From positions 1,634,001 to 1,698,000 of the forward strand of contig OY282368.1 of assembly GCA_958295725.1 (NCBI GenBank): a DNA stretch of 64,000 nt, given 5' to 3'. Position 1 is the first letter of the stretch. Every line of letters starts with the position of its first letter. Positions 15,250 to 24,078 of the stretch are shown one piece after another. The stretch comes from an uncultured Alphaproteobacteria bacterium (GTDB lineage Bacteria; Pseudomonadota; Alphaproteobacteria; UBA2966). The translations under genes and the position numbers were made by a program. The notes under the pieces are model-generated. The model was given only the letters and a program-made list of their open reading frames with translations, made no database searches and was not told the origin of the DNA.

Positions 15250-15297
15250 TTTCCCGCCCGTGTCCCGGCAGGAATTCCGTATCGCGTGGTGAAGCGG

Positions 15298-15375
15298 TGG
15301 GGCGAGTGATGGGATTCGAACCCACGGCCCCCAGATCCACAATCTGGTGCTCTAACCGACTGAGCTACACCCGCC
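15298..15375 (-). tRNA. tRNA-His (GTG)
   Basis: Acceptor GCGGGTG pairs with CACTCGC (one G-T), with the extra 5' G at 15375 opposite discriminator C, the His-tRNA identity element. Anticodon loop TTGTGGA gives GTG; T-arm GGGTTCGAATCCC; encoded CCA. An IS481-like element inserted about 50 bp upstream of its 5' end. Confidence 0.95.
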
Positions 15376-15426
15376 ACGGGAAGAAGCGCCTTCTTTAGCG
15401 CCGCGCGCGCGGCCGCGTCAAGCTGC

Positions 15427-16565
15427 TGTCCTGGTTCAGGACATATGAGACACGGGGGTCTCTTTGGCTGTCAGTGAGTGAAGGTACTGGGCGGGGGTGT
15501 GTCCGCCAAGGGCCTGGTGCGGTCTGAAGGTGTTGAATTCGTCGGCGAAGGCGTCGATCCATCGGTTGATGTCGTCGAGGTTGTCGTCGGGCAGGTCCCA
15601 TGAGGCGTAGAACTCGTATCTCCAGGCGCCGTTGTTGCGCTCGACGTGTCCGTTGAGCTTGGGCGAGCGTGGCGGGAGTTCGAACAGGTCGATGCCGCGG
15701 CGCTGGCATTCGGTCTCGAAGTCGGCCTTGAACTCGGAGCCTCCATCGACCTGGATGGCTTCGATGGGGAAGGGCATGTCGGCCTGGAGCTTGTCGAGGA
15801 AGCGCTTGGCGTTGTGTGCGGTTGCGCGTCTCCAGGCCTGTGCGCAGGTCCACTTTGCGACGGGGTCATGGGCGGTGAACTGCTTGATGGCGGGCCGGGC
15901 TGTGTGTGGCGAGACGGTGAGGGTGTCGAGTTGGACGATCTCGCCGGGACTTGTGGGCTTGCGGCCCTTGGGCAGGCGTCTGGCGTATGGTCTGAGGCGC
16001 CGGGCGGCGCGCGGCCCGTTGCGGCGCAAGGTCGGGACCGGGGTGACGGCGCCGCGCTCCATGAGGGTCTTGAGGATGCGGCCTGTGGTGCTCTCGCTTG
16101 CCGCGTGCCCGTTGCGTCGGAGCAGGACGGCGATCTTGGCCTTGCCCCACATGGGGTAGTCGGCGCGTGTCTCCCGGACCGCCGTCACCAGCGCCGCCGA
16201 CCAGGTGGGCCGGCGCGGGGTGTGCGGGCGGCGCGAGCACGGCTTGAGGCGGTTGTGGTCCGCCAGCCTCTGCCATCGGTAGAGGGTCGATCTCGGAACG
16301 CCGACGGCGTTGGCGGCCGCTCGTGCGGTCAGGCCGTCGGCCCTGGCCTGGCGCCAGCGCTCAAGGGCGTCGCGCCTGTGCGCTTCGTCGCTCCGCTCCT
16401 TGCCGCACAGGCGCGACGCCAGGGCGGCTCCTCGTGTAATCTGCCGGGGCAGGCCGAAGGTCTGCATGGGGGTCCTCCTTCACGCTGCTTGTTCAGCACC
16501 AACAGCGTCGGAGACCCCCACCTCTCTTTCAAGGGCCGTGTCTCACATCTGTCTGAACTAGGTCA
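15427..16565 (-). mobile_element. Complete IS481-like insertion sequence, 1,139 bp
   Basis: Left end starts TGTCCTGGTTCAGGAC then ATATGAGAC. Right end read inward is TGACCTAGTTCAGACAGATG then TGAGAC. These are imperfect terminal inverted repeats of about 25 bp beginning TG. The element is flanked by a 5-bp direct repeat GCTGC (15422-15426 and 16566-16570), taken as the target-site duplication. It holds one transposase gene, whose stop codon lies inside the left repeat. Copy looks intact and potentially mobile. It sits between tRNA-His and the M20 peptidase gene. Confidence 0.85.
15436..16467 (-). CDS. IS481-family DDE transposase
   Basis: 343 aa. N-terminal helix-turn-helix (LTARAAANAVGVPRSTLYRW, about residues 46-65), a second winged segment, then an RNase H-like rve core with the acidic residues in IVQLDTLTVSPH, AIQVDGGSEFKADF and LNGHVERNNGAW, ending FNTFRPHQALGGHTPAQYL. 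That spacing and the C-terminal signature match the IS481/IS3-type integrase core; a single unframeshifted ORF favours IS481. The reading frame is intact, in contrast to the remnants at 29205, 36039 and 39283. Confidence 0.9.
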   Translation of the reverse strand: MQTFGLPRQITRGAALASRLCGKERSDEAHRRDALERWRQARADGLTARAAANAVGVPRSTLYRWQRLADHNRLKPCSRRPHTPRRPTWSAALVTAVRETRADYPMWGKAKIAVLLRRNGHAASESTTGRILKTLMERGAVTPVPTLRRNGPRAARRLRPYARRLPKGRKPTSPGEIVQLDTLTVSPHTARPAIKQFTAHDPVAKWTCAQAWRRATAHNAKRFLDKLQADMPFPIEAIQVDGGSEFKADFETECQRRGIDLFELPPRSPKLNGHVERNNGAWRYEFYASWDLPDDNLDDINRWIDAFADEFNTFRPHQALGGHTPAQYLHSLTAKETPVSHMS

Positions 16566-16648
16566 GCTGCTGTCCGAACCGGGACACCCGGCGTCCCGTG
16601 CCAAGACCGGGCAAGCCTCGGCGAACCCCCTGGCCCAAGCCCCTCTAC

Positions 16649-17779
16649 TCAGTCGAGCGACCCGAGCAGCCGCAGGAGGAACCTGGACCGCTCGCCGAGC
16701 CGGTCGACGACGATATGCTCGTGTTCGGCGTGGGCGCCGGCTCCCACCACGCCGAGGCCATCGAGCGTCGGTACGCCGAGAGCCGCGGTGAAGTTTCCGT
16801 CCGACACGCCGCCCGCCCACATCTCCTCGAGGTCGAATCCAACGTCGGCCGCGACCGATTTCGCCCGCTCGAAGAGAGCCGTGCCAGCCTCGCCGCGCTC
16901 GAAGGGCGGACGGTTGACGCCGCCCAGGACCTCCACCTCGATGTCCTTCCCTTCGGGCCGCAGCCCGAGGAGGGCTCGTTCGAGCTCGGCTCCGTCCGCC
17001 GGGTCGGCGAAACGGAGATCGATTTCGGCTTCCGCCTCCTCCGGCACCACGTTCGGTCGCGCGCCGCCCCGCACCGTCCCTACGTTGAACGTGACGCCCC
17101 GCTCGTAATCGGTCATGCCCTCGATCTTCACGATCATCCGCGCCAGTTCCGCGATCGCGCTCCGCCCCAGGCGATGATCGGATCCCGCGTGCGCGGCCCG
17201 GCCCCGGACGCGTAAGCGGAACCGCCCCCATCCGCTCCGCGCCGTCACGGCGGCGCCGTACGGCGGCCGCGCCGGTTCGTTCACGAGCACGTACTTCGCC
17301 CGCCGGGCCTCGGTTTCGACAAGCTCTCGCGAGGTCGGGCTGCCAACCTCCTCGTCCGAGACGAGAACGACCGTTATGGGGAGCGGAGGCCTGTCGCCGG
17401 CCTCCATGATCGTTCGAATGGCGTCGCAGACGAGGTAGGCGCCCCCCTTCATGTCGTAGATGCCGGGCCCATACGCCTTGCCGTCCTCCAATCGGAACGG
17501 GCGCGCCTCCAGGGTGCCCACCGCCCACACCGTATCGAGATGGCCGAGCACCATGACTCCCGCCTCGTTGGCGGCCCAGGGCGTGCGGGCGACGAGATGG
17601 TCGCCGAAACCGTCCCGTCCCGGAATCCGTTCGGTGTCCAGGCCCACGCCGCCGAGAGCCTCCTCGACCACGCCGACCATGCGGTTGACCGCGTCCCCGT
17701 CGGTGGACGGCGACTCGATCTCCACCCACGACCGGATGCCCTCGAGCAGCCGCCGGTCTTCCTCTCGGGCGTCGGTCAT
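16649..17779 (-). CDS. M20-family zinc metallopeptidase, glutamate-carboxypeptidase-like
   Basis: 376 aa. Metal and catalytic residues: GHLDTVW (H80, D82), GPGIYDMKGG (D109), SDEEVGSP (E143-E144). The dimerisation domain is inserted at about residues 185-290. Closest in layout to carboxypeptidase G2/ArgE-DapE relatives that cleave terminal amino acids or N-acyl groups. Start ATG 17779 overlaps the stop of the upstream polysaccharide deacetylase gene by ATGA, so both are one transcript and probably act on the same substrate. The 3' end is 83 bp from the IS481-like element. Confidence 0.85.
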   Translation of the reverse strand: MTDAREEDRRLLEGIRSWVEIESPSTDGDAVNRMVGVVEEALGGVGLDTERIPGRDGFGDHLVARTPWAANEAGVMVLGHLDTVWAVGTLEARPFRLEDGKAYGPGIYDMKGGAYLVCDAIRTIMEAGDRPPLPITVVLVSDEEVGSPTSRELVETEARRAKYVLVNEPARPPYGAAVTARSGWGRFRLRVRGRAAHAGSDHRLGRSAIAELARMIVKIEGMTDYERGVTFNVGTVRGGARPNVVPEEAEAEIDLRFADPADGAELERALLGLRPEGKDIEVEVLGGVNRPPFERGEAGTALFERAKSVAADVGFDLEEMWAGGVSDGNFTAALGVPTLDGLGVVGAGAHAEHEHIVVDRLGERSRFLLRLLGSLD

Positions 17780-18654
17780 GGCGTGGGCGCCCGGATCTCG
17801 ATAAAGGGGTTGATGGCCTGCGGTTCCGCTTCGCCCTCGCGCTGATCGAGGTAGGCTTGGGCGACCTGCTCGCAGGTGGCCAACCACACGCCATCGAACC
17901 CCCGGACGAAGGCGATGAAGTCCCGCAGCATGGCGACCCGCGACGGACGCCCGATGCCCTGCGGGTGCATGACGAGGTCGAGGTAGGCGCCCCAGCGATG
18001 GATCTCGCGGAACTCCTCCTTCCAGATCGACAGGATGTGCTCGTTGGTCGCCATGGGCCGCGGCACGCTGATGGTGAAGAAAAGGTAGGGCGCGTCGTCG
18101 GTCGACCAGTGCCAGGGCAACTCCACGGGGCCGGGACGTCCGTCCTCGAGCACGTGCTGGTAGGGTACGATGTCGTCCAGCAGCGAACTGTCGTAAAGGA
18201 AACCGCGGTCGGTCAGGAGACGGAGCTGATCCATCGTGGTCTCGCCGGCCGGAGACCTGTAGCCGACGGGGCGCACGCCGACGGTCTTGGCCAGGGCCTC
18301 GAGGCCCCGGTCCAGTTCTTCGACGACCTCGTCCGGCTTGTCGGGGTCGGGCCATTTGTGAAGATAGCCGTGATGGGCGACCTCGTGGCCGTGATCGAGA
18401 ATCATCTCGACCCGCTGCGTGCGGTTCTCGGCGACCCAGCCGGGCACGAAGAAGGTCGCCGGCAGCCCCTCGTTCTTCAGAAGCTCCAGGATCCGCGGAA
18501 CGCCGACCTTGGCGCCGTAGGTGCCATAGGAAAGCGTGCCGGGACGCTTGAGATTCCGGGGATCGCGACTGATCCAGTTGGTCTCGGAATCGAAATCGAA
18601 CGACAGCGATACCGCGCACTTGGCGCCGTTCGGCCATGTAACGCCACTGGTCAC
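17776..18654 (-). CDS. Polysaccharide deacetylase family (CE4/PuuE-like) protein
   Basis: 292 aa. NodB-type motifs: LSFDFDSET with catalytic/metal aspartates D20 and D22, and HEVAHHGYLH with metal histidines H95 and H99. The later motif GYRSPAGE supplies the conserved Arg. No signal peptide, so it is cytoplasmic, as are the members of this family that act on allantoin, cyclic imides or N-acyl compounds. Coupling to an M20 peptidase fits a small-molecule amide hydrolysis pathway better than cell-wall work. Substrate unknown. Confidence 0.8.
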   Translation of the reverse strand: MTSGVTWPNGAKCAVSLSFDFDSETNWISRDPRNLKRPGTLSYGTYGAKVGVPRILELLKNEGLPATFFVPGWVAENRTQRVEMILDHGHEVAHHGYLHKWPDPDKPDEVVEELDRGLEALAKTVGVRPVGYRSPAGETTMDQLRLLTDRGFLYDSSLLDDIVPYQHVLEDGRPGPVELPWHWSTDDAPYLFFTISVPRPMATNEHILSIWKEEFREIHRWGAYLDLVMHPQGIGRPSRVAMLRDFIAFVRGFDGVWLATCEQVAQAYLDQREGEAEPQAINPFIEIRAPTP

Positions 18655-18722
18655 GAGAGTCCCTCTCCGTCATTGTCGCCGCGGACCGGGCCCGCCAGGA
18701 TACGTCCGAAATTATCCCGCGT

Positions 18723-18753
18723 TATCCCGGCAAGTTCCAGCGAATCCGGGATA
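18723..18753. promoter_or_regulatory. Inverted repeat in divergent promoter region
   Basis: Perfect 8-bp arms TATCCCGG and CCGGGATA, 15 bases apart, with an extra TTATCCCG copy just before (about 18714-18721). They lie between the divergent deacetylase and VOC genes, so an operator for a dimeric regulator is more likely than a terminator. No regulator gene is adjacent. Confidence 0.4.
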
Positions 18754-18826
18754 GGATGCGCGCCGGCTACCATGGGCGTCCCCATGGCGGCCTTCGACCC
18801 TCCGAAAACCAGGGAACGTGGAAGCC

Positions 18827-19354
18827 ATGAGTCACATCTTCGGAAAGATCATCCAGACCGCCTATGTCGTCAGGGACATCGAGGCGGCGATGCGCCACTG
18901 GACCGGGCTGATGGGCGTCGGTCCCTGGTTCTACCGGGAGAGGGTGCCGTTGGAGACGCTCACCTACAGGGGAAAGCCGTCCGACCTCGAGATGTCCATC
19001 GCGCTCGGTTACGACGGGGACATGCAGTTCGAGTTGATCCAGCAACGCAACGACGCGCCGTCGGTCTACAAGGATTTTCTGGAGACCTTCGGCGAGGGGC
19101 AGCAGCACTTGGGTTTCCAGGTCGACGATCTCGAGACCGGTATCGAGAAGGGCGAGGAGCTCGGCTACGAGATGGTGCAGGAAGGTTTCATCGCCAATTC
19201 GGGTCCCTTCGCGTATATGGGGATCGGCGGTCATCCCGGCACCATGGTCGAGTTCCTGACCATGCCCGAAGTCCGTCGCCGGAACTGGGACGTCATCAGG
19301 GGCTGGGCCAGGGGATGGGACGGATCGAACCCCGTCCGGACGGAAGTCGTTTGA
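18827..19354 (+). CDS. VOC-superfamily (glyoxalase/dioxygenase-like) protein
   Basis: 175 aa. Two beta-alpha-beta-beta-beta modules: IIQTAYVVRDIEAAMRHW starts the first and QQHLGFQVDDLETGIEKG the second. Candidate metal ligands are the early Gln/Tyr region, His in QQHLGF and Glu in TMVEFL. ATG 18827 is used; a GTG three codons earlier is possible. Resembles methylmalonyl-CoA epimerase/glyoxalase relatives that are adapted to many small substrates. Reaction not predictable. Confidence 0.8.
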   Translation: MSHIFGKIIQTAYVVRDIEAAMRHWTGLMGVGPWFYRERVPLETLTYRGKPSDLEMSIALGYDGDMQFELIQQRNDAPSVYKDFLETFGEGQQHLGFQVDDLETGIEKGEELGYEMVQEGFIANSGPFAYMGIGGHPGTMVEFLTMPEVRRRNWDVIRGWARGWDGSNPVRTEVV

Positions 19355-19461
19355 GCCGGCGCGCCTGAACTCGATATATTGCCTCTCTTCGACCGGGACG
19401 ATATCGCCTGCCGTCGTGTTCCCGACCGGCGGACGGGCGACGGATTTTTGAACGACTCTGG

Positions 19462-21048
19462 ATGCCGAAAATGGCGGTGGCGGGGATCTCCGACTCGAAC
19501 ATCGAAGCCGAGCTGAAACTGAGCGCCTCCGCCGAAACCGTCGAGGCCCTGTCGCGGTCGGCGTCCATCGCGCGCGCGGCGCGGGGCCGTGGCGTCGTCA
19601 AGAATCTGGAGAGCACCTATTACGACACGCCCGATCTGAGGTTGCTGGGTCGCGGAATCGCGTTGCGGGTGCGTGGCGATGGAGAGCGCTTCATCCAGAC
19701 CGTGAAGATGGAGTCGGGGTCGGGCGGCGCCCTCGCCCGCCGCGGCGAATGGGAAGCCCCTGTCGCGGGTTCCCGGCCCGATCTCGCGGCGATCGGCGAT
19801 GCGGAGGCGCGCGAGCTGCTGGGTCTGATCCTGCCGGGAGAGCTCCGCCCTGTTTTCACCAATCGCGTCCGGCGGGAGGTTCGGTTGATCGACGGCCCGG
19901 GCGACTCGGGCCGCGACTGCGCGATCGAGGTCGCGGTGGACATCGGTGAAACCCGGGCGGGCGACGCGACGGAACCGATCGCCGAGATCGAGCTGGAGCT
20001 TCTCGGGGGCTCGGCCGAGCACGTCTTCGACCTGGCGTTGGCGTTGCACCGGATCGGTCACGTCCGCGTCGAGCATCGCAGCAAGGCGGAACGCGGCTAT
20101 GCGTTGTCCACCGCCATCGCGCCCCGATGGCGCAAGGCGAGGCCGGTCGCCTTCGGTCCGGGAACCACTATCGACGAAGCGCTCGCCCGCGTGCTCGCCG
20201 CTTGCTTCAGGCACTGGACCGCCAACGAGTCCGCCGCGCTCGACGGGCGTGACCCGGAGGGTATTCACCAGATGCGGGTCGGGTTGCGGCGATTGCGATC
20301 CGCCCTTTCCGTCTTCGGGCCGCTTCTTCCCGCGGACGCGCTGGCGTGGCTCGAGCTGGAGGCCAACCACGTGCTCGGGATGCTGGGCCGTGCGCGGGAC
20401 CTCGACGTATTCCTGGACGAACTGCTGAGTCCCGTGGTCGGCGAGTTTCCGGGCGAGGAATGCCTCGCGGCCTTGCGACGGGCCGCGGAACGCGAGCGGG
20501 CCGCGGGGTACGAGCGGGCCGGGGCGGCGATCGTCTCGCCTCGATACACCGAGTTCGTCCTCCGCTTCGGCGGCTGGCTGGAGGGCCGCCGCTGGCGAAC
20601 CGGGGATACCGTCGGCGCCCTGGACCGTCCCCTCGCCGCCTACGCGGACGAATTGTTGGAGAAACGGCATCGCAAGACGCTCGGGCTCGGCCGGCGTTTC
20701 GAAACGCTGACGGTGGAGAGGCGCCATCGGGTCAGGATCGCGCTCAAGAAGCTTCGATACACGTCGGAGTTCTTCGAGTCGCTCCATCCGGGCCGGAGAA
20801 CCGGACGCTACGTGAAATCCCTCTCGCGACTACAGGATGGTCTCGGTCACCTCAACGACGTGGCGGTTGCCCGCCGCCTGGTGGAAGAACTCGCGAATCG
20901 AAGCGCGTCGCCTGGCGACCGGGCCACGCTCCAGCGGGCCGCCGGCCTGCTGATCGGTTGGTACGCGCGGGGCGTCGTCGATACGGAACCCGAGACGGTC
21001 GCCAGCTGGAAAGCATTCCGCGCGGCCGCGCCGTTCTGGCGGCGATAG
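19462..21048 (+). CDS. CYTH-CHAD domain protein, inorganic triphosphatase-like
   Basis: 528 aa. The N-terminal CYTH tunnel begins with the ExExK signature (E15, E17, K19) and runs to about residue 210. The C-terminal CHAD domain (about 235-525) has the conserved His/Arg helices HQMRVGLRRLRSAL and RHRVRIALKKLRYTSEFFE. CYTH enzymes hydrolyse triphosphates; CHAD helices bind polyphosphate. Architecture is that of YgiF-type triphosphatases. It is followed 35 bp later by an orphan ParA-like gene on the same strand, possibly co-transcribed. Confidence 0.88.
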   Translation: MPKMAVAGISDSNIEAELKLSASAETVEALSRSASIARAARGRGVVKNLESTYYDTPDLRLLGRGIALRVRGDGERFIQTVKMESGSGGALARRGEWEAPVAGSRPDLAAIGDAEARELLGLILPGELRPVFTNRVRREVRLIDGPGDSGRDCAIEVAVDIGETRAGDATEPIAEIELELLGGSAEHVFDLALALHRIGHVRVEHRSKAERGYALSTAIAPRWRKARPVAFGPGTTIDEALARVLAACFRHWTANESAALDGRDPEGIHQMRVGLRRLRSALSVFGPLLPADALAWLELEANHVLGMLGRARDLDVFLDELLSPVVGEFPGEECLAALRRAAERERAAGYERAGAAIVSPRYTEFVLRFGGWLEGRRWRTGDTVGALDRPLAAYADELLEKRHRKTLGLGRRFETLTVERRHRVRIALKKLRYTSEFFESLHPGRRTGRYVKSLSRLQDGLGHLNDVAVARRLVEELANRSASPGDRATLQRAAGLLIGWYARGVVDTEPETVASWKAFRAAAPFWRR

Positions 21049-21083
21049 ACCGTTCCGGTCGCTATCCGATCTCTCGGGAAACG

Positions 21084-21743
21084 ATGATCACGGTCCTCGT
21101 CGCCAACCCCAAGGGCGGGTGCGGCAAGACCACCGTCGCCACCAATCTGGCGGCGGCCTTCGCCAATGGGGGACTACGCACGGCACTCGCCGACGCCGAC
21201 CGTCAGCGTGACGGCCTGCACTGGCTGAAGCTGCGTCCGGGCGCGGTCCCGCGTATTCTCGGCCTCGATTGGGCCAAGGGCGATCGCAAGTCTCCGAAGA
21301 ACGTCGATCGGCTCGTCGTCGATTGCCCAGCGGGCCTGCGACCGTGGCGGTTCCGCGAATTCGTCGCGCACGCGGACGTCGTCATCGTCCCGGTGCTGCC
21401 GTCCCCCTTCGACGAGCGAACGACGGAGCGCTTCGTGAAGCGGATACTGAGGAACAAGGCGGTCCGTAAACGGCGCGTGGCGGTGGGGCTCGTGCGTAAC
21501 CGGATCCGCGCCCGTTCGCGCGCTGCCGATCGTCTGGAGACCGCGACGGCGCGGATGAATGCGCCCGATATCGGGGAGATCCGGGACCGGGCGCTGTACG
21601 TGGATCTGGCGGCGAACGGCCTGGGAGTCTTCGATCTGCCGACGCCGCGCATCGAGACGATCCAGGCCGATTGGCATCCGTTGCTCCGTCATGTCGAGAC
21701 CGCCGGATGGGAGGCCGCCGGGCGGCGCGGTCGGACGGGATAG
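21084..21743 (+). CDS. Orphan ParA/MinD-like ATPase
   Basis: 219 aa. Deviant Walker A KGGCGKTT (residues 10-17) with the signature lysine K10, LADADRQRDGLHWLK after it, and the Walker B region RLVVDCPAG. No ParB, no centromere-like repeats and no conjugation genes nearby. Shorter than chromosomal ParA (about 260 aa) and without an N-terminal DNA-binding domain, so it belongs with the small orphan ParA group that positions protein cargos. Its neighbour is a CHAD (polyphosphate-binding) protein, which could hint at granule positioning; that is inference only. Confidence 0.8.
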   Translation: MITVLVANPKGGCGKTTVATNLAAAFANGGLRTALADADRQRDGLHWLKLRPGAVPRILGLDWAKGDRKSPKNVDRLVVDCPAGLRPWRFREFVAHADVVIVPVLPSPFDERTTERFVKRILRNKAVRKRRVAVGLVRNRIRARSRAADRLETATARMNAPDIGEIRDRALYVDLAANGLGVFDLPTPRIETIQADWHPLLRHVETAGWEAAGRRGRTG

Positions 21744-21804
21744 GGTGGTTCCGCTCCGGCCGGGGCCACGACCGGCGACACGGGCGTTCGACCGGGGCCG
21801 GCGG

Positions 21805-22389
21805 CTACTCGATCGTTTCGTCGGCCCGGACGCCCCAGAGGTGATCCTTGGGCATCCAGCCGACCTGCCCGGCGATGCGTATCTCGCACCACGAGGCCCG
21901 GCACGACAGAACGTCGCCCTGGACCCCGGGCTCCGCATAGAGAACGATCGAAGAGGAGGCCGACGCGTCGTCGCGCAAGGCGCGCAAGGCGCCCGCGACG
22001 AGAGCCGTGCGCCTGCCGCTGATCAGGCTTTGATGTATCCAGCCTTCGGCGCCGTCCCGGTCGCGGATCTTCCGCCAGAATTCGAACTCCGCGGTGATTT
22101 CGACGGGAAGGCCCCGGCGCACGAAGACCCAGGAAATCGGATATCGAATGCCGGGGCCCGAGCGGACGTTGACGCGCTCCGCCCGCAACGACGCGAATCG
22201 CGGCGTATCGGCCTGGGCCGCGGCGAGTAGCGGCAACACCATTCCCGTCAGCAGACAAAGGATCGGAAAGCCGGCGCGGACCCGCGCCGTCGCCCGCCGG
22301 AGAGCCGTCGATGCACGCTCGCGCCCGCTCGCACGCGGCGTTTCACGGAAGCGGAAGGCGGACGCGAACGGAGGCGGGCGCGGGAACAT
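21805..22389 (-). CDS. Exported bacterial SH3-domain protein
   Basis: 194 aa from ATG 22389. A basic N-terminal region precedes a hydrophobic segment (GFPILCLLTGMVLPLLAAAQ) that looks like a signal sequence with cleavage near AQA-D. Two SH3-like modules follow: RAERVNVRSGPGIRYPISWV and a second at VLYAEPGVQGDVLSC. Matches the SH3_4 family of secreted or periplasmic proteins common in alphaproteobacteria. The n-region is unusually long (about 45 residues), so the true start may be further downstream. Confidence 0.75.
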   Translation of the reverse strand: MFPRPPPFASAFRFRETPRASGRERASTALRRATARVRAGFPILCLLTGMVLPLLAAAQADTPRFASLRAERVNVRSGPGIRYPISWVFVRRGLPVEITAEFEFWRKIRDRDGAEGWIHQSLISGRRTALVAGALRALRDDASASSSIVLYAEPGVQGDVLSCRASWCEIRIAGQVGWMPKDHLWGVRADETIE

Positions 22390-22580
22390 GCGCAATCTAT
22401 GCGAGACCCGAGTCGGAGGGTCAAGGAATCCGTCCGATCGAATCCTTCGCCCGGCCTCCGGGGCGGCCTGTGTCAACGGTCGCGTTTCGTCGTCGCCGTC
22501 GATTGTGCGGCTTTGACGCATTTGCTAGAGAGACGAGGAGTGCTCCGAAAGGCTCGTGCGTCCACCCGACCGCATCCTTC

Positions 22581-23570
22581 ATGGCCCAGAACAGCCCGAC
22601 CGTCGTCGTCACGCGAAAACTCCCCGACGCGATCGAAACGCGGATGATGGAGTTGTTCGAGGTCGATCTCAATCTGGACGACCATCCCTTCGGTCGCGAG
22701 GAACTGGTCGACGCCGTGGGCCGGGCCGACGTCCTCGTGCCGACGGTCACGGACAGGCTGGACGCCGACGTTCTCGACCGGTCGGGCGAGAACCTGCGGC
22801 TGATCGCGAGCTTCTCGACCGGCGTCGACAATGTCGATCTGCGGGCGGCGGAACGGCGCGGCATCACAGTCACCAATACGCCGGGAGTTCTCACGGAGGA
22901 TACCGCCGACATGGCGATGGCGCTGATCCTCGCGGTTCCGCGGCGGCTGGCGGAGGGCGAGCGCGCCGTCCGGCTCGGCGACTGGAAGGACTGGTCCCCG
23001 ACCTGGATGCTGGGCCACAGGATATGGGGCAAGCGACTGGGCGTCGTGGGCATGGGCCGGATCGGCCAGGCCGTCGCCCGCCGGGCGCGGGGGTTCGGGT
23101 TGTCGACCCACTATCACAACCGGAACCGTCTGCACGAGGACATCGAGGACGAGTTGGAGGCGACCTATTGGGAGAGCCTGGATCAGATGCTCGCCCGCAT
23201 GGACATCGTGTCCGTGAACTGTCCCCACACGCCGGCGACGTTCCATCTCCTGTCGGAGCGGCGGCTCAAGCTCCTGCAGCCGCACGCCTACGTCGTCAAC
23301 ACCTCGCGCGGCGAGGTCATCGACGAGGACGCGCTGACGCGGGCCCTCCGCTCGGGTCGGATCGCCGGCGCCGGGCTGGACGTCTTCGAGCGCGAGCCGT
23401 CCGTCAATCCCAGGCTTCTCGAGCTCGACAACGTGGTCCTGTTGCCACACATGGCGTCCGCGACCATCGAAGGACGAATGGAGATGGGCGAGCTCGTGAT
23501 CATCAACATCAAGACGTTCGTCGACGGTCACGCGCCTCCCAACCGGGTCATACCGGGAGAGTTCGACTGA
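22581..23570 (+). CDS. D-isomer 2-hydroxyacid dehydrogenase, glyoxylate/hydroxypyruvate-reductase-like
   Basis: 329 aa. NAD(P)-binding motif VVGMGRIGQAVARRA, catalytic Arg in VNTSRGEVIDE, Glu in DVFEREPSVNP, His in LLPHMASAT. Substrate-loop residues SFSTGVDNVD fit GyaR-type glyoxylate reductases. ATG at 22581 (MAQNSPTVVVTRK). Together with glcDEF at 39417-43465 it could interconvert glyoxylate and glycolate, though the two loci are far apart. Divergent from the SH3 gene with a 191-bp spacer that contains a weak TTGTGC-N17-TAGAGA promoter match. Confidence 0.85.
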   Translation: MAQNSPTVVVTRKLPDAIETRMMELFEVDLNLDDHPFGREELVDAVGRADVLVPTVTDRLDADVLDRSGENLRLIASFSTGVDNVDLRAAERRGITVTNTPGVLTEDTADMAMALILAVPRRLAEGERAVRLGDWKDWSPTWMLGHRIWGKRLGVVGMGRIGQAVARRARGFGLSTHYHNRNRLHEDIEDELEATYWESLDQMLARMDIVSVNCPHTPATFHLLSERRLKLLQPHAYVVNTSRGEVIDEDALTRALRSGRIAGAGLDVFEREPSVNPRLLELDNVVLLPHMASATIEGRMEMGELVIINIKTFVDGHAPPNRVIPGEFD

Positions 23571-23595
23571 TTCGACTGAACGGCCGGCGGCGTCC

Positions 23596-24078
23596 CTAGA
23601 GAAACGTGATCGGGCCGTCGCCGGCATCGGAGAAGAACGTCACCAGGCCTCCCTCGACGATATCCAGATCGCCGCGGAGATCCCCGCGCGCGAGCCCCAT
23701 CGCCCGGAGACCCATCTCGCAGACCATGAGGCGGACGCCGAGGGCCGAGCACGCCTCGATGAGCTCCTCGAAGGCGGCGACGCCGCGCGCGCGATAATCG
23801 TCGTCGAGCTCGGCCCCGCCGCGCCCGTCCCCGGCCGTCATCGCCGCCCAGCCGGGCGTTCCGGAGTCGTCGATGAGAGCGCGCGCCGCGCCCATGGTGA
23901 AGAACAGGGTCGCCGGGATGTTGATGGCGGCGGCGGCGCTCGCCATGGCGAGAGCGTAGTGAACCTTGTCGGCCGCTTCCGAATACACCACGACCGACAA
24001 CCGCCGGGGCCGGCCGGCGGGCTCTCCGGCGGCCTCCGGTCCCGACGGGTCCGGGTCAGGCCGGGTCTTGTCGGACAT
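23596..24078 (-). CDS. DsrE/DsrF-like family protein
   Basis: 160 aa. Rossmann-like fold segment LSVVVYSEAADKVHYALAMA, then AINIPATLFFTMGA and the Cys-bearing stretch CSALGVRLMVCEMGLRAMGL, which is the conserved region of the DsrE-like peroxiredoxin-annotated family. ATG 24078 lies 23 bp inside the upstream moeB gene, so the two are translationally linked. Physical link to a sulfur-carrier-activating enzyme suggests persulfide handling; that is inference. Confidence 0.75.
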   Translation of the reverse strand: MSDKTRPDPDPSGPEAAGEPAGRPRRLSVVVYSEAADKVHYALAMASAAAAINIPATLFFTMGAARALIDDSGTPGWAAMTAGDGRGGAELDDDYRARGVAAFEELIEACSALGVRLMVCEMGLRAMGLARGDLRGDLDIVEGGLVTFFSDAGDGPITFL

